Positions 8,622 to 16,847 of a DNA stretch of 64,000 nt are shown here, piece after piece. Where the stretch lies: the NCBI RefSeq assembly GCF_004959855.1, contig NZ_SPNT01000005.1, positions 1 through 64,000 of the forward strand. Reading direction: 5' to 3'. The notes beneath the pieces are model-generated. The model was given only the letters and a program-made list of their open reading frames with translations. It made no database searches and was not told the DNA's origin. Within the stretch, counting starts at the first letter, position 1, and the number at the start of each line of letters is the position of its first letter. The DNA comes from Nitratireductor sp. XY-223. Lineage in GTDB: Bacteria; Pseudomonadota; Alphaproteobacteria; Rhizobiales; Rhizobiaceae. A program made the translations under genes and the position numbers.

Positions 8622-8639
8622 GCTTCTGAATGGCAAAAG

Positions 8640-8666
8640 CCCGACGACTGTCGAGCAGCCGTCGGG
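8640..8666 (+). terminator. Hairpin after the DUF937 gene
   Basis: CCCGACG pairs with CGTCGGG, extended by CTG/CAG after one mismatch, around a five-base loop, 19 bases after the stop at 8621. No T-run follows, so termination activity is uncertain. Confidence 0.4.
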
Positions 8667-8822
8667 AAGGAGCGGGCACAGGGCATGCGGCCCGCTGGGG
8701 AAGCGGCGTCGGATATGCGCCGGGGAAAACGCATCCGCCACGGTGTGCCGCCCGCCGGGAGGGAACGCGGGCCAGCTTCTTTAAGATCCGAAACGGATAT
8801 GGACGCCGCCGGGGGGACTCGG

Positions 8823-9098
8823 TCAGAGCGCGGTCATTCGGGAGCGACGGCGCAGGGCCGCGCGCATCAGGTCCATCGAATGATCGTCAAACGCTCCGCC
8901 GCGAAGGGCGAAGCGCAGATCGTCCCGTGTCAATCCGATATCGGCAAGCTGATGATCGTTGAATTCATTCAGCGAAACCACCTGCCGACGATTGCGATAG
9001 CGCACGAAGAGAGAAACGATCGCGCTCTGCAATGCGCTCCAAATCGTACGATGCTTGCCGGTTGCCGATGTGTCGAGGCTTCTGTGAATAGTGGTCAT
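8823..9098 (-). CDS. DUF1127 small protein
   Basis: A 91-residue basic protein. The C-terminal half carries the DUF1127 core: RNRRQVVSLNEFNDHQLADIGLTRDDLRFAL, i.e. a basic stretch, then 'L..l.d.~L.DIGltR.dl'. The start is supported by AAGGAGAG eight bases upstream. In Brucella and Agrobacterium, DUF1127 genes are targets of the LysR regulator VtlR, and DUF1127 proteins have been linked to RNA turnover and phosphate or carbon metabolism. Here the gene is divergent from a VtlR/LsrB-like LysR gene (217-base gap), so control by that neighbour is likely. This protein is at the longer end of the family, with about 40 residues before the core. Confidence 0.88.
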   Translation of the reverse strand: MTTIHRSLDTSATGKHRTIWSALQSAIVSLFVRYRNRRQVVSLNEFNDHQLADIGLTRDDLRFALRGGAFDDHSMDLMRAALRRRSRMTAL

Positions 9099-9315
9099 TT
9101 CATCTCTCCTTTCCGAGCCCGCGCCTCTCGTTGGGCAGTCGGGACTCCAGTGATCGCGGCATGAATCGTCGTCAGCAGTAGGTTCAAGAATTTTGGAAAC
9201 AAGCCGCCGCCGCGACCCCGGAAGGTGCGGCAGGAGGCAATATTTCAGAGCTTGACTAATTAATCCAGTGAATGTTTCTAATGATAAAGATCAACATATT
9301 TGATGGACAAAACAC

Positions 9316-10260
9316 ATGGCCGCCCCGCTGGATATCGATCAACTCAAAACATTCATCGCCATCGTCGACATGGGCAGCTTCACGCGCGCCGCCGAGGAGG
9401 TCAACAAGACCCAGTCGGCCGTCTCCATGCAGATGCGGCGCCTGGAGGAGCGCGTCGGCAAGGTGCTGTTCGAGAAGGACGGGCGGATCAACCGGCTGAC
9501 CGGGGACGGCGAGCGGCTTCTGGCCTATGCGCGCCGGCTGGTTCGGCTCAACAACGAGACGCTCGCCGCCTTCGACGAGGAGGCGCTCGCCGGGACGATC
9601 CGGCTCGGCACGCCGGACGACTACGCCGACCGCTACATGCCCGACATCATTGCGCGGTTCGCCAAGACCAATCCGCATGTCGAGCTGACCATTACGTGTG
9701 AGCCGTCGAAGGACCTGATCGAGAAGCTCAACCGCAACGAGCTTGATATCGCGCTGGTCACCCACAATCCGAAGGTCCGCAACTCCATCATGGTCCGCTC
9801 GGAGCCGCTGCTGTGGGTCACGTCGATGGCCCATTCCGCGCACTCGGAAACGCCGGTGCCGCTGGCGGTGGGGCGGCGCGACTGCGACTGGCGGCAGCTC
9901 GGCTGCGCGGCGCTCGACTCGGTCGGGCGGGAATACGGCATCCTCTTTACCAGCTGGTCGTCGACGGTCGTCGCCTCCGCCGTTCTGGCCGGTCTTGCCG
10001 TGTCGCTGCTGCCGGAATCGGCGCTGCGGCCGGGCATGCGCATCCTGACCCCCGCGGACGGGTTTCCCGCCCTGCCCCCGGCGGAGATCGGCATGATCCG
10101 GCGGCCCGGCGTTCCGACCGTGCTGATGGATGCGATCACCGACCATATCGCCGCGAGCCTCGACAACATGACGCCGCCGGAGGATGGCAGCGACCCGCGG
10201 TCGCCGAACCGCAAGGGGCGCAACCGGCAAAAGGGCCACCTGATGATGTCGAGCTGGTAA
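9316..10260 (+). CDS. LysR-type transcriptional regulator, VtlR/LsrB-like
   Basis: A 314-residue protein. Residues 5-65 form the winged helix-turn-helix (DIDQLKTFIAIVDMGSFTRAAEEVNKTQSAVSMQMRRLEE), followed by a LysR effector-binding domain from about residue 95. The recognition helix with NKTQSAVSMQMRRLEERVGK is the form I associate with rhizobial LsrB and Brucella VtlR. The last 30 residues are an unusual basic tail (SPNRKGRNRQKGH). In the known relatives the regulator acts on DUF1127 genes, small RNAs and envelope or redox functions. Here the DUF1127 gene is the divergent neighbour. No clear ribosome binding site precedes the ATG; the upstream 9250-9315 is AT-rich and suits a promoter. Confidence 0.9.
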   Translation: MAAPLDIDQLKTFIAIVDMGSFTRAAEEVNKTQSAVSMQMRRLEERVGKVLFEKDGRINRLTGDGERLLAYARRLVRLNNETLAAFDEEALAGTIRLGTPDDYADRYMPDIIARFAKTNPHVELTITCEPSKDLIEKLNRNELDIALVTHNPKVRNSIMVRSEPLLWVTSMAHSAHSETPVPLAVGRRDCDWRQLGCAALDSVGREYGILFTSWSSTVVASAVLAGLAVSLLPESALRPGMRILTPADGFPALPPAEIGMIRRPGVPTVLMDAITDHIAASLDNMTPPEDGSDPRSPNRKGRNRQKGHLMMSSW

Positions 10261-10302
10261 GGCGGTCTTGACCCCTGCCGGCGATCAATGCGCTATAGGG
10301 TC

Positions 10303-11889
10303 ATGGCGAGCACATTTTTCGACGATTCGCAGAGCAATCTGACCGAGTACACGGTCAGCGAGATCTCCGGTTCCATAAAACGCACCGTCGAGGACGCGTT
10401 CGGCCATGTGCGCATCCGCGGCGAGATTTCGGGCTATCGCGGCCCGCATTCCTCCGGCCACGCCTATTTCGCGCTCAAGGACGAGCGGGCGCGCATCGAG
10501 GCGGTGATCTGGCGGGGCGTCTTCGGCAAGCTCAAGTTCAAGCCAGAGGAAGGCATGGAGATGATCGCCACCGGCAAGGTAACGACCTATCCGGGCTCGT
10601 CCAAGTACCAGATCGTCATCGATTCGCTCGAACCGGCCGGCGCCGGCGCGCTGATGGCATTGCTCGAGGAACGGCGCAGGAAGCTCGCCGCCGAGGGGCT
10701 GTTCGACGAGACCCGCAAGCAGCTCCTGCCGCATATGCCCAGGGTAATCGGCGTAGTGACCTCTCCGACGGGCGCCGTTATCCGTGACATCCTGCACCGC
10801 ATCACGGACCGGTTTCCGGTGCATGTGATCGTCTGGCCCGTGCGGGTGCAGGGCGAAACGAGCGGCGACGAAGTCGCGGCGGCGATCCGCGGCTTCAACG
10901 CGCTTAAGCCCGGCGATCCCATCGCACGGCCGGACGTCCTCATAGTCGCGCGCGGCGGAGGAAGCCTCGAGGACCTGTGGGGCTTCAACGATGAGGCGGT
11001 GGTGCGCGCCGCCGCCGCATCGGATATCCCGTTGATTTCGGCGGTCGGCCACGAGACCGACTGGACGCTGCTCGACCACGTGGCCGACAGGCGGGCGCCG
11101 ACACCCACGGGTGCGGCGGAGATTGCCGTTCCGGTCAGGGCCGAACTGGAGGCCGGGCTGGCGATGCTCTCGGCCAGGCTCTCCGGCGGCATGTCGCGCG
11201 GGCTGGACGGCAACCGGCAGAAGCTGCGGGCACTTGCGCGCGCCCTGCCCTCGATCGACATGCTCCTGGCATTGCCAAGGCGGCGCTTCGACGAATCGGC
11301 CGCCGGCCTCGGCCGCGCACTGCGGCTCAACACTGCCAACAAGAGGCAGGTGTTCGAGCGCCGCGCCGCGCAACTGACGCCGGCGACATTGCAGCGTCGC
11401 GTGCTCGAAAAAAGACAGCGGGTCGGCGAGCTCGGCAACCGCGCCGAACGCCGTGTGGACCGGGCAATCGACCGTTCGGCGGCGCGGCTCTCAAACGCCG
11501 CCGCACGGCTCACCCTGCGCCCGGCGACCGACCGCATCGCACGCAGCCGCGAGCGCCTGCAGGTGCTGGCCGGCCGCTCGGGCCAGCTGATCTCGCTGCT
11601 GTCCGAACGGCGGCGGCGCCAGTTGCAGGAAGCCGCGCGGCTCCTGAACTCAATGTCCTATCGCAACGTGCTCAAGCGCGGATACGCCGTCGTGCGCGAT
11701 GCCGGCGAGCGGGCCGTCGACAGCGCCGGGGCGCTTTCTGCCGGGGACCCCGTCTCGCTGGAATTCGCAGACGGCCGGGTCAATGCCGTCACGACGGACG
11801 GGACAAAGCCGGCACCCGCCAAACCGGCGGCGAAACGACCGGAAAAGAAGGCCGCCCGCGCCAGCAAGGACCAGGGCAGCCTGTTTTAA
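10303..11889 (+). CDS. xseA: Exodeoxyribonuclease VII large subunit
   Basis: About 528 residues. The N-terminal OB fold (residues about 8-105) has [46 protein letters not shown], the family opening. The nuclease domain follows, with [38 protein letters not shown] and [14 protein letters not shown], all diagnostic for XseA. A long coiled-coil region (about 280-450) and a final '[12 protein letters not shown]' segment follow. The C-terminus is a Lys/Ala/Pro-rich tail of about 40 residues. It pairs with XseB, which is not in this window, to degrade single-stranded DNA. The ATG at 10303 matches the family start better than the ATG at 10288. Confidence 0.95.
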   Translation: MASTFFDDSQSNLTEYTVSEISGSIKRTVEDAFGHVRIRGEISGYRGPHSSGHAYFALKDERARIEAVIWRGVFGKLKFKPEEGMEMIATGKVTTYPGSSKYQIVIDSLEPAGAGALMALLEERRRKLAAEGLFDETRKQLLPHMPRVIGVVTSPTGAVIRDILHRITDRFPVHVIVWPVRVQGETSGDEVAAAIRGFNALKPGDPIARPDVLIVARGGGSLEDLWGFNDEAVVRAAAASDIPLISAVGHETDWTLLDHVADRRAPTPTGAAEIAVPVRAELEAGLAMLSARLSGGMSRGLDGNRQKLRALARALPSIDMLLALPRRRFDESAAGLGRALRLNTANKRQVFERRAAQLTPATLQRRVLEKRQRVGELGNRAERRVDRAIDRSAARLSNAAARLTLRPATDRIARSRERLQVLAGRSGQLISLLSERRRRQLQEAARLLNSMSYRNVLKRGYAVVRDAGERAVDSAGALSAGDPVSLEFADGRVNAVTTDGTKPAPAKPAAKRPEKKAARASKDQGSLF

Positions 11890-11949
11890 GCGACCGTTAC
11901 ATCAGGCGCCTAATACGGCGGCCACACGCCATCCAAGGCAGGAGCGCAC

Positions 11950-12459
11950 ATGTCGAAATCCGAACAATATGTCGTCCGCACGTCGCAAATACCGCAGGAG
12001 CAGACATTTCACTTCAGCCATCCGCTGAACCGGGCGTCGGAAATGCGCATCATGCCGCTGTCGGACCGGATCGGGCTGAAGCGGCTCGGCGTCAGCATCG
12101 GACGAATCCCGCCGGGCAAGGAGGGGTTCCTGCCCCATGCGCACACGGCCCAAGAGGAGTTCGTCTTCGTTCTCGAAGGCGAAGGAACGCTGACGATCGA
12201 CGGCGACAGCACGACCATCGGCCCGGGCGACTATGTCGGTTTTCCAACCGACGGTTCCGTCCATCACATCGAGAACAGGGGCATGCGCGACCTCGTCTAT
12301 CTGATGGGCGGCGAGCGCACGATGACGGACGTCGCCTTTTTCCCGACCATCGGCAAGACCGGTTACTGGGCCAACGGCGCGATGCACTACGTTGATGACG
12401 ACGCGGTCCGGACGTTCAGGCCGGAGGAATTTGCCGCCCCGAAAGACAGCGACAGTTAG
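11950..12459 (+). CDS. Cupin-domain protein
   Basis: A 169-residue single-cupin protein. The first cupin motif is LPHAHTAQEEFVFVLEGEGTLTIDG (His, His, Glu metal ligands about residues 62-70) and the second is GPGDYVGFPTDGSVHHIEN, with the last histidine ligand. The tail (residues 105-165) contains 'FFPTIGKTGYWANG.MHYVDDD', a sequence seen in a group of proteobacterial cupins of unknown substrate. GGAGCG lies 6-11 bases before the ATG. It converges on the acvB-like gene 9 bases away. A dioxygenase, isomerase or binding role cannot be told apart from sequence. Confidence 0.85.
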   Translation: MSKSEQYVVRTSQIPQEQTFHFSHPLNRASEMRIMPLSDRIGLKRLGVSIGRIPPGKEGFLPHAHTAQEEFVFVLEGEGTLTIDGDSTTIGPGDYVGFPTDGSVHHIENRGMRDLVYLMGGERTMTDVAFFPTIGKTGYWANGAMHYVDDDAVRTFRPEEFAAPKDSDS

Positions 12460-12468
12460 CAGCCGATC

Positions 12469-13155
12469 TCAGTCGGACCGGCGGCGGTCGAACGCCGCAT
12501 GGACGATATCGGCGATCAGCAGCCAGTTCCTGTCGTAATTGTGTCCGCCGGGCACGCTGTCCACCTCGTAGCCCGCCGACAGGCTGCAAGCCATGCCGGT
12601 CTCCTCTTCGCCGGTCAGGCACAGAACACGGTCCGAGGGCAGCGCTTCGATAGCCGGCGCGACATCATGATCGCCGTGAACAATGCCGAGCATGCCGCGG
12701 AAGGAGACTTCGAAATCGGTCTTCCTGAAGGGGCTGAGAAGCGCAATCAGGACGGTTTTGTCCTGCGTCTCGGCGGACATCGCCGGCCAGGCAAAGGGAA
12801 TCGTGTCGGCGCCGAAGGAGTAACCGGCCAGGATCACGTGGTCGGTCCGCCATCGATCGGTGAAATGGGCGACAAGCCGGTCGATGTCCCGCGCCATCGT
12901 CTCGGGCGCCTTCTCGGACCAGAAATAACGCAGCGCACTGATGCCGACGACACCGTAGCCGCGTTCGGCGAGCCCGTCGGCGATACCTTGCATTGTGCCC
13001 GTCCAGCCCGTGTCGCCGGACCACAGGATGACCACCGCGCGGACATTGCCCGCCTGCGGCCCGGTCAGGTGGATAGGCAGGTCGGTCAAAGGAATGCCGG
13101 CGCGGGCCGGCGCGAGGCCGATGGCCAGCAGCAACGCCATCAAGAGCGCCCTCAC
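12469..13155 (-). CDS. AcvB/VirJ-like alpha/beta hydrolase (lysyl-phosphatidylglycerol hydrolase type)
   Basis: A 228-residue periplasmic protein with an N-terminal signal peptide (MRALLMALLLAIGLAPARA). It matches the VirJ domain of AcvB: VILWSGDTGW near residue 45, 'VGISALRYFWSEKAPE', the nucleophile elbow GYSFGAD near residue 113, and HGDHD and PGGHNYD supplying the acid and histidine of a Ser-Asp-His triad. AcvB of Agrobacterium has been shown to cleave lysyl-phosphatidylglycerol. Its start overlaps the lpiA stop by four bases (ATGA), so the lipid synthase and its hydrolase are translationally coupled, as in the rhizobial lpiA-acvB operon. It is VirJ-length, lacking AcvB's N-terminal extension. 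Confidence 0.88.
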   Translation of the reverse strand: MRALLMALLLAIGLAPARAGIPLTDLPIHLTGPQAGNVRAVVILWSGDTGWTGTMQGIADGLAERGYGVVGISALRYFWSEKAPETMARDIDRLVAHFTDRWRTDHVILAGYSFGADTIPFAWPAMSAETQDKTVLIALLSPFRKTDFEVSFRGMLGIVHGDHDVAPAIEALPSDRVLCLTGEEETGMACSLSAGYEVDSVPGGHNYDRNWLLIADIVHAAFDRRRSD

Positions 13156-15719
13156 CTGCGGACCGCCTTGAGCCTGCCGCCGGAAAGCAGCGTGGTGACG
13201 TCAATGAGCACCTTGGGCACCGCGAAACCGCCGGGACAGGCGAGATAGTTGGGCGACCAGGCGGGGCCGAACTTCTCCTTGAATGCCCGCAGCCCCTCGA
13301 AATGGTAGAACTCCTCGCCATGCTGGTAGATCATCGTGCCGATGCGGTTCCACGAGGTCGCCAGCGGGTGATCGGCCAGGCCGGCGAGCGGCGCGGCACC
13401 GAGATCGAACCACTTGTAGCCCTCCGCCTGAGCGTCGAGCAGCACCTCGGCGAACAGGAAATCCATCATCACCGGCGAGACCTTCGGCCGGTAGCGCATC
13501 AGGTCGACGGACATCTCGTTCTTCTGCGCGCCGCGCAGAATGTTGGCGAAGGCGACAACCTCGCCGTCCTTGCGTACAACGGCGCAGTCGAAGCAGCTCA
13601 GGTAGTCCTCCTTGAAATAGCCCAGAGCGAAGCGTTTCTCGCCGCCCGTCTTGATCGACAGCCAGGCATCCGACACCTGCTTGAGTTCCGGCAGAAGGGG
13701 CGGAATGTCCTCCTTCGGAACGATGGCGAAGCTCAGTCCGTCCTTTTCCGCGCGCCGCCGCGCATAGCGCATGTCCTTTTGCTGCGGCACGTCCAGCGTG
13801 AATGTGGACAGATCGACGCGCGCCACTTCGCCGATCTTCAGGATCGACAGTCCCATGTCGAGATAGAGCGGCAGATAGTCCGACTTGGCGGCATAAAAGA
13901 CGGTGCGATAGCCGCTCTCATCCGCCATTTCCCGGAACCGCCAGGCCAGCGCCTCGCCCTCCTGCCGGTCGCCGACCGGATCGCCCTTGGAAATGAAACT
14001 GCCGCCCGAAACGCCGTACATCAAAAACGCGCTTTCGTCCTCGGAGACCAGGAAGTGCTTGTCGCCCAGCAGCGCGATCGTCGAATCGGGATCGGGCGAC
14101 TGGTCGACCAGCCTGCGGACGCTGTCGGGCACCGGCTCGAGCGCCGGCACCTGGATGGTGCGCCGGTTGAGGATCATGTGCAGGCCGAGCGCGAACAGCG
14201 CGGCGACGACGGCAACGCTGGTGCGCAGGAAACGCGGCGCATCGCCGCTCCACGAAAACTCCCACCAGAGCTGGTTGGAGTATTCGACATGGCGGTAGGC
14301 AAAGAAACCCAGCCAGACGGCCGCCGCGACGGTGATGGCCATGACCGACAGCCACGCCGGCGTTACCGCGAGGACCGAGCCGCCCGACTTGCGGTAGAAG
14401 GCGGACCGGAACGGCAGCAGAAAGAGGACGATTGCGACCAGGAGCACGGCCTCCTCGTAATCGAGGCCCTTGGTCAGTGCGAAGACCGCCCCGGCCCCCA
14501 GTAGCGCGATCGCCAAGTAAAAGGCGCTCTCGCGCCGGCGCAGCAGGGCATGCGCGACCACCAGCAGCGCAAGGCCAACCATACTGGCCAGGAGGTGCGA
14601 CGATTCAACGAACGGCAGCGGCAGGACCGAGCGGATCCATTCATGCTGTGCGGCGCTGTCCGGCAGCGACCCGGACAGCAGCAGCACCAGCCCGCCGACA
14701 AAGGTAACACCCGCAGCGATCGGCGGCACCAGCGGCTCGGACGCCCTGCCGATCTCGCGGACGGACTGGCGGATCGCCCGGTGTCCGCGCGCGACCTCGA
14801 GAAAGAGCAGGGTCAGCGACACCGGCACCAGCGGCAGGAAATAGTAGATAAAGCGGTAAAGCAGCAGCGCGCCGAGCACGTCGGAGCGCCCCGCGACACC
14901 CAGCCCGGCCATCATCGTCGCCTCGAAGACCCCGAGTCCGCCCGGCGAATGGCTGATCGCGCCGAGGATGACCGCGGACATGTAGACGACGAAAAAGCCG
15001 CTCAACGTGTGCACCGCGTCCGCCGGCAGCAGAATGTAGAGCGTCGTGGCGGACGCGCCGATATCGACCACGCCAGCGACCAGCATCAGAACGCTGGTGC
15101 CGCCGGCGGGCAGGCCAACCCGCAATCCGCGCACGGCAATCGAGCGGCGCCCGGTCGCCACCCACAGGATATAAAGCGCGAACAGTGCCAGCACGGCAAA
15201 GCCGACGGCGCGGATCGCATCGGTCGGCAGGCCGTTCAGCACAAGTGCGCCGCCCGGGAACAGCGCCAGCGCGGTTCCGACGGTGAAGGCCATGCCAAGC
15301 CACAGCGACATCCAGGAAAGTGCCACGATGTGGCCGATCAGCGGCACCTCCAGCCCCTTCTGGCTGTAGACCCGGTAGCGCAGCGCACCGCCCGTCAGGA
15401 CATGGAAACCGGCGACATCGGAAATGGCGAACCCGGCAACGCCGGCCCAGGCGGCCGTCAGATACGAGACGCGCCCGGGGGCAGCGGTGCGCACCGCGAG
15501 GATTTCGTAGAACGCGATCGCCGTAAAGCTGACGGACGTTGCCAGGACCGCAAGAAGCACATGGCTCGTCGGCGTCTGCCGAATATCCCTGACGACGTCC
15601 GCCAGCGACATGTCGGCCGTGAAATGATGCAGCAGGTAGAAGGAGAAAACGGTAATGGCGATCGCGAATACGCCTGTCAGAACGGTTCTGACATTGATGC
15701 CGTGTTTCTGTTGCGCCAT
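13152..15719 (-). CDS. lpiA: Phosphatidylglycerol lysyltransferase LpiA/MprF
   Basis: About 855 residues. The N-terminal two thirds are a multi-helix membrane flippase region (roughly 14 TM segments). The C-terminal third, from about residue 530, is the cytosolic DUF2156 aminoacyl-transferase domain, with KGDPVGDR, FYAAKSDYLPLYLDMGLSILKIGE, RYARRRAEKDGLSF and WFDLGAAPLAGL. It moves lysine from Lys-tRNA to phosphatidylglycerol and flips the product, giving resistance to cationic peptides and acid. In rhizobia the gene is low-pH induced. An in-frame ATG at 15743 would add eight residues; the ATG at 15719 gives the usual MAQQ start. It is first in an operon with the acvB-like gene. Confidence 0.93.
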   Translation of the reverse strand: MAQQKHGINVRTVLTGVFAIAITVFSFYLLHHFTADMSLADVVRDIRQTPTSHVLLAVLATSVSFTAIAFYEILAVRTAAPGRVSYLTAAWAGVAGFAISDVAGFHVLTGGALRYRVYSQKGLEVPLIGHIVALSWMSLWLGMAFTVGTALALFPGGALVLNGLPTDAIRAVGFAVLALFALYILWVATGRRSIAVRGLRVGLPAGGTSVLMLVAGVVDIGASATTLYILLPADAVHTLSGFFVVYMSAVILGAISHSPGGLGVFEATMMAGLGVAGRSDVLGALLLYRFIYYFLPLVPVSLTLLFLEVARGHRAIRQSVREIGRASEPLVPPIAAGVTFVGGLVLLLSGSLPDSAAQHEWIRSVLPLPFVESSHLLASMVGLALLVVAHALLRRRESAFYLAIALLGAGAVFALTKGLDYEEAVLLVAIVLFLLPFRSAFYRKSGGSVLAVTPAWLSVMAITVAAAVWLGFFAYRHVEYSNQLWWEFSWSGDAPRFLRTSVAVVAALFALGLHMILNRRTIQVPALEPVPDSVRRLVDQSPDPDSTIALLGDKHFLVSEDESAFLMYGVSGGSFISKGDPVGDRQEGEALAWRFREMADESGYRTVFYAAKSDYLPLYLDMGLSILKIGEVARVDLSTFTLDVPQQKDMRYARRRAEKDGLSFAIVPKEDIPPLLPELKQVSDAWLSIKTGGEKRFALGYFKEDYLSCFDCAVVRKDGEVVAFANILRGAQKNEMSVDLMRYRPKVSPVMMDFLFAEVLLDAQAEGYKWFDLGAAPLAGLADHPLATSWNRIGTMIYQHGEEFYHFEGLRAFKEKFGPAWSPNYLACPGGFAVPKVLIDVTTLLSGGRLKAVRR

Positions 15720-15841
15720 GGGCGTTCGCGATCCTTTGTCCACGCTCTCTGCAAATTACTAGCAGAGTCGCGGATCAAAAGGCAGCCGGCTGTTTTCTTC
15801 GGAGTTCGCTGTGTCCGGGAGGAGCGGCAGATTATCGAGAA

Positions 15842-15918
15842 TGGTACGGTTGGGTGGGTTCGAACCACCGACCTCTGGATCCACAATCCAGCGCTCTAAC
15901 CAGCTGAGCTACAACCGC
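15842..15918 (-). tRNA. tRNA-His (GTG anticodon)
   Basis: A 77-base cloverleaf on the minus strand. The acceptor stem is GCGGTTG/CAACCGT, the D loop contains AGCTCAGCTGGTTAGAGC, the anticodon stem-loop CTGGA-TTGTGGA-TCCAG places GTG in the centre, the T arm contains GGTTCGAACC, and CCA is encoded. The discriminator base is A73 and there is no extra paired G at position -1, the alphaproteobacterial form of tRNA-His rather than the usual G-1/C73 form. No integrase or duplicated 3' end lies beside it, so it does not look like an element insertion site here. Confidence 0.95.
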
Positions 15919-16002
15919 ACGGCACCGCTTGAGATGCTAGAGGCGTGACATACGGCTCAATGGCGGTTTTGGCAAGGGGTCGGCCGGGTGCAAACAACAA
16001 AA

Positions 16003-16024
16003 AACCGGACCCGAAGGCCCGGTT
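16003..16024 (-). terminator. Rho-independent terminator of the phasin gene
   Basis: Read on the minus strand, a 9-bp stem (AACCGGGCC with GGTCCGGTT, one G-T pair) closes a TTCG tetraloop and is followed by TTTTGTTGTTT. It lies 35 bases after the phasin stop codon, a classic intrinsic terminator. Confidence 0.88.
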
Positions 16025-16058
16025 CTGGATTGGCGCTTTGTCGCTTCCGCCGGCGTTG

Positions 16059-16514
16059 TCAGCCGACCTTGAAGTTCTTGGCGGCCTTCTCGTAAGCGTC
16101 CTTGCCCGGCTTGGAAACCTGGTCGGCGACCTTGCGGGCGGCTTCCTGGAGTTCCTTGGCCTGGTCGACGGCAGCTTCAGCCTGCTTGCGGATGAAAGCG
16201 GACTGCAGTTCGAAAAGCTCGGCCACCGACTTGACGCCCAGCAGGGCTTCAAGATGGGTCAGCGAGGAGTCGGCGTTGGCACGGGCGGCGTCGATAGCCT
16301 TCATGCTCAGCTCGACGGTGCCGGCCTGGGCGTTTTCGAGGGTCTGTTCAACGGTCTTGGTGGCATCCTCGGCAGCGGTCTTCAGCTTGTCGTAAGCTTC
16401 TTTGGACTGGACGAGGCCCTTTTCAGCGAATTCACGGTAGGTTTCCGTGAGCTTCGAGGGGTCCATTGCGACGAATGCGAATGCATCTTCGGTTGCGGTC
16501 TTCTTGGTAGCCAT
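16059..16514 (-). CDS. Phasin (polyhydroxyalkanoate granule-associated protein)
   Basis: A 151-residue, almost wholly helical, Ala/Lys/Glu-rich protein. The central part (about residues 25-130) fits the Phasin_2 pattern: 'YREFAEKGLVQSKEAYDKLK...AEDATKTVEQTLENA..GTVELSMKAIDAARANADSSLTHLEALLGVKSVAELFELQSAFIRKQAEAA'. Such proteins coat PHA granules and control their size. AAGGAG ten bases before the ATG supports the start. It is a single-gene unit, with a strong terminator after it and a perfect inverted repeat upstream that could be the operator of a PhaR-type repressor. The acetoacetate-CoA ligase at 22307-24259 belongs to the same polyhydroxybutyrate cycle. Confidence 0.9.
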   Translation of the reverse strand: MATKKTATEDAFAFVAMDPSKLTETYREFAEKGLVQSKEAYDKLKTAAEDATKTVEQTLENAQAGTVELSMKAIDAARANADSSLTHLEALLGVKSVAELFELQSAFIRKQAEAAVDQAKELQEAARKVADQVSKPGKDAYEKAAKNFKVG

Positions 16515-16591
16515 GATCTGCGCTCCTTTTCATGCGGGCCCTTCCATAGGCGCCCGCGACGTTCATCGTGGTCGCAGCGTATATAGCAACG

Positions 16592-16633
16592 ATTATTGTG
16601 CATTGCAACATAATTTTTGCAATGCACAATAAT
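16592..16633. promoter_or_regulatory. 17-bp inverted repeat upstream of the phasin gene, possible PhaR operator
   Basis: Two perfect 17-base arms (16592-16608, and 16617-16633 reading TTGCAATGCACAATAAT) flank an 8-base AT spacer. Each arm itself contains a TGC-N3-GCA palindrome (TGCATTGCA and TGCAATGCA). PhaR repressors of alphaproteobacteria bind paired TGC-N-GCA sites upstream of phasin genes. The repeat lies 78-119 bases before the phasin start, so it would cover the promoter. No T-run follows, so a terminator is less likely. Confidence 0.65.
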
Positions 16634-16706
16634 CCCGTTAACCCTGTTGGCAGGAAAGGGCCGGATGTGGCCCGGTCGTTCTAGACCCGGCCACTATTGC
16701 GACTTA

Positions 16707-16722
16707 TTAACTAAGTCTTAAC
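16707..16722 (+). promoter_or_regulatory. CtrA-type box upstream of the PdhS-like kinase
   Basis: TTAACTAAGTCTTAAC fits the CtrA consensus TTAA-N7-TTAAC exactly. It lies about 125 bases before the kinase start. CtrA is the master cell-cycle regulator in these bacteria and the encoded kinase is of the type that acts on DivK upstream of CtrA, so a feedback loop is plausible. Confidence 0.6.
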
Positions 16723-16847
16723 TAATAATGCGCGGACAGGCTGGAATTCGGCATTTTCGGGTCCCAGCCAAAGCAACCGTCCGGGGACATCAGGCCGCCG
16801 AACCACGGGAACCGCCGGCGACCCGACAGAGTGAAGCAGGAGCAGCC

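Noticed and set aside
15842-15918. tRNA-His as an attachment site of an integrated element
   Set aside because: No integrase gene and no second copy of the tRNA 3' end were noticed nearby; both flanks are ordinary chromosomal genes.
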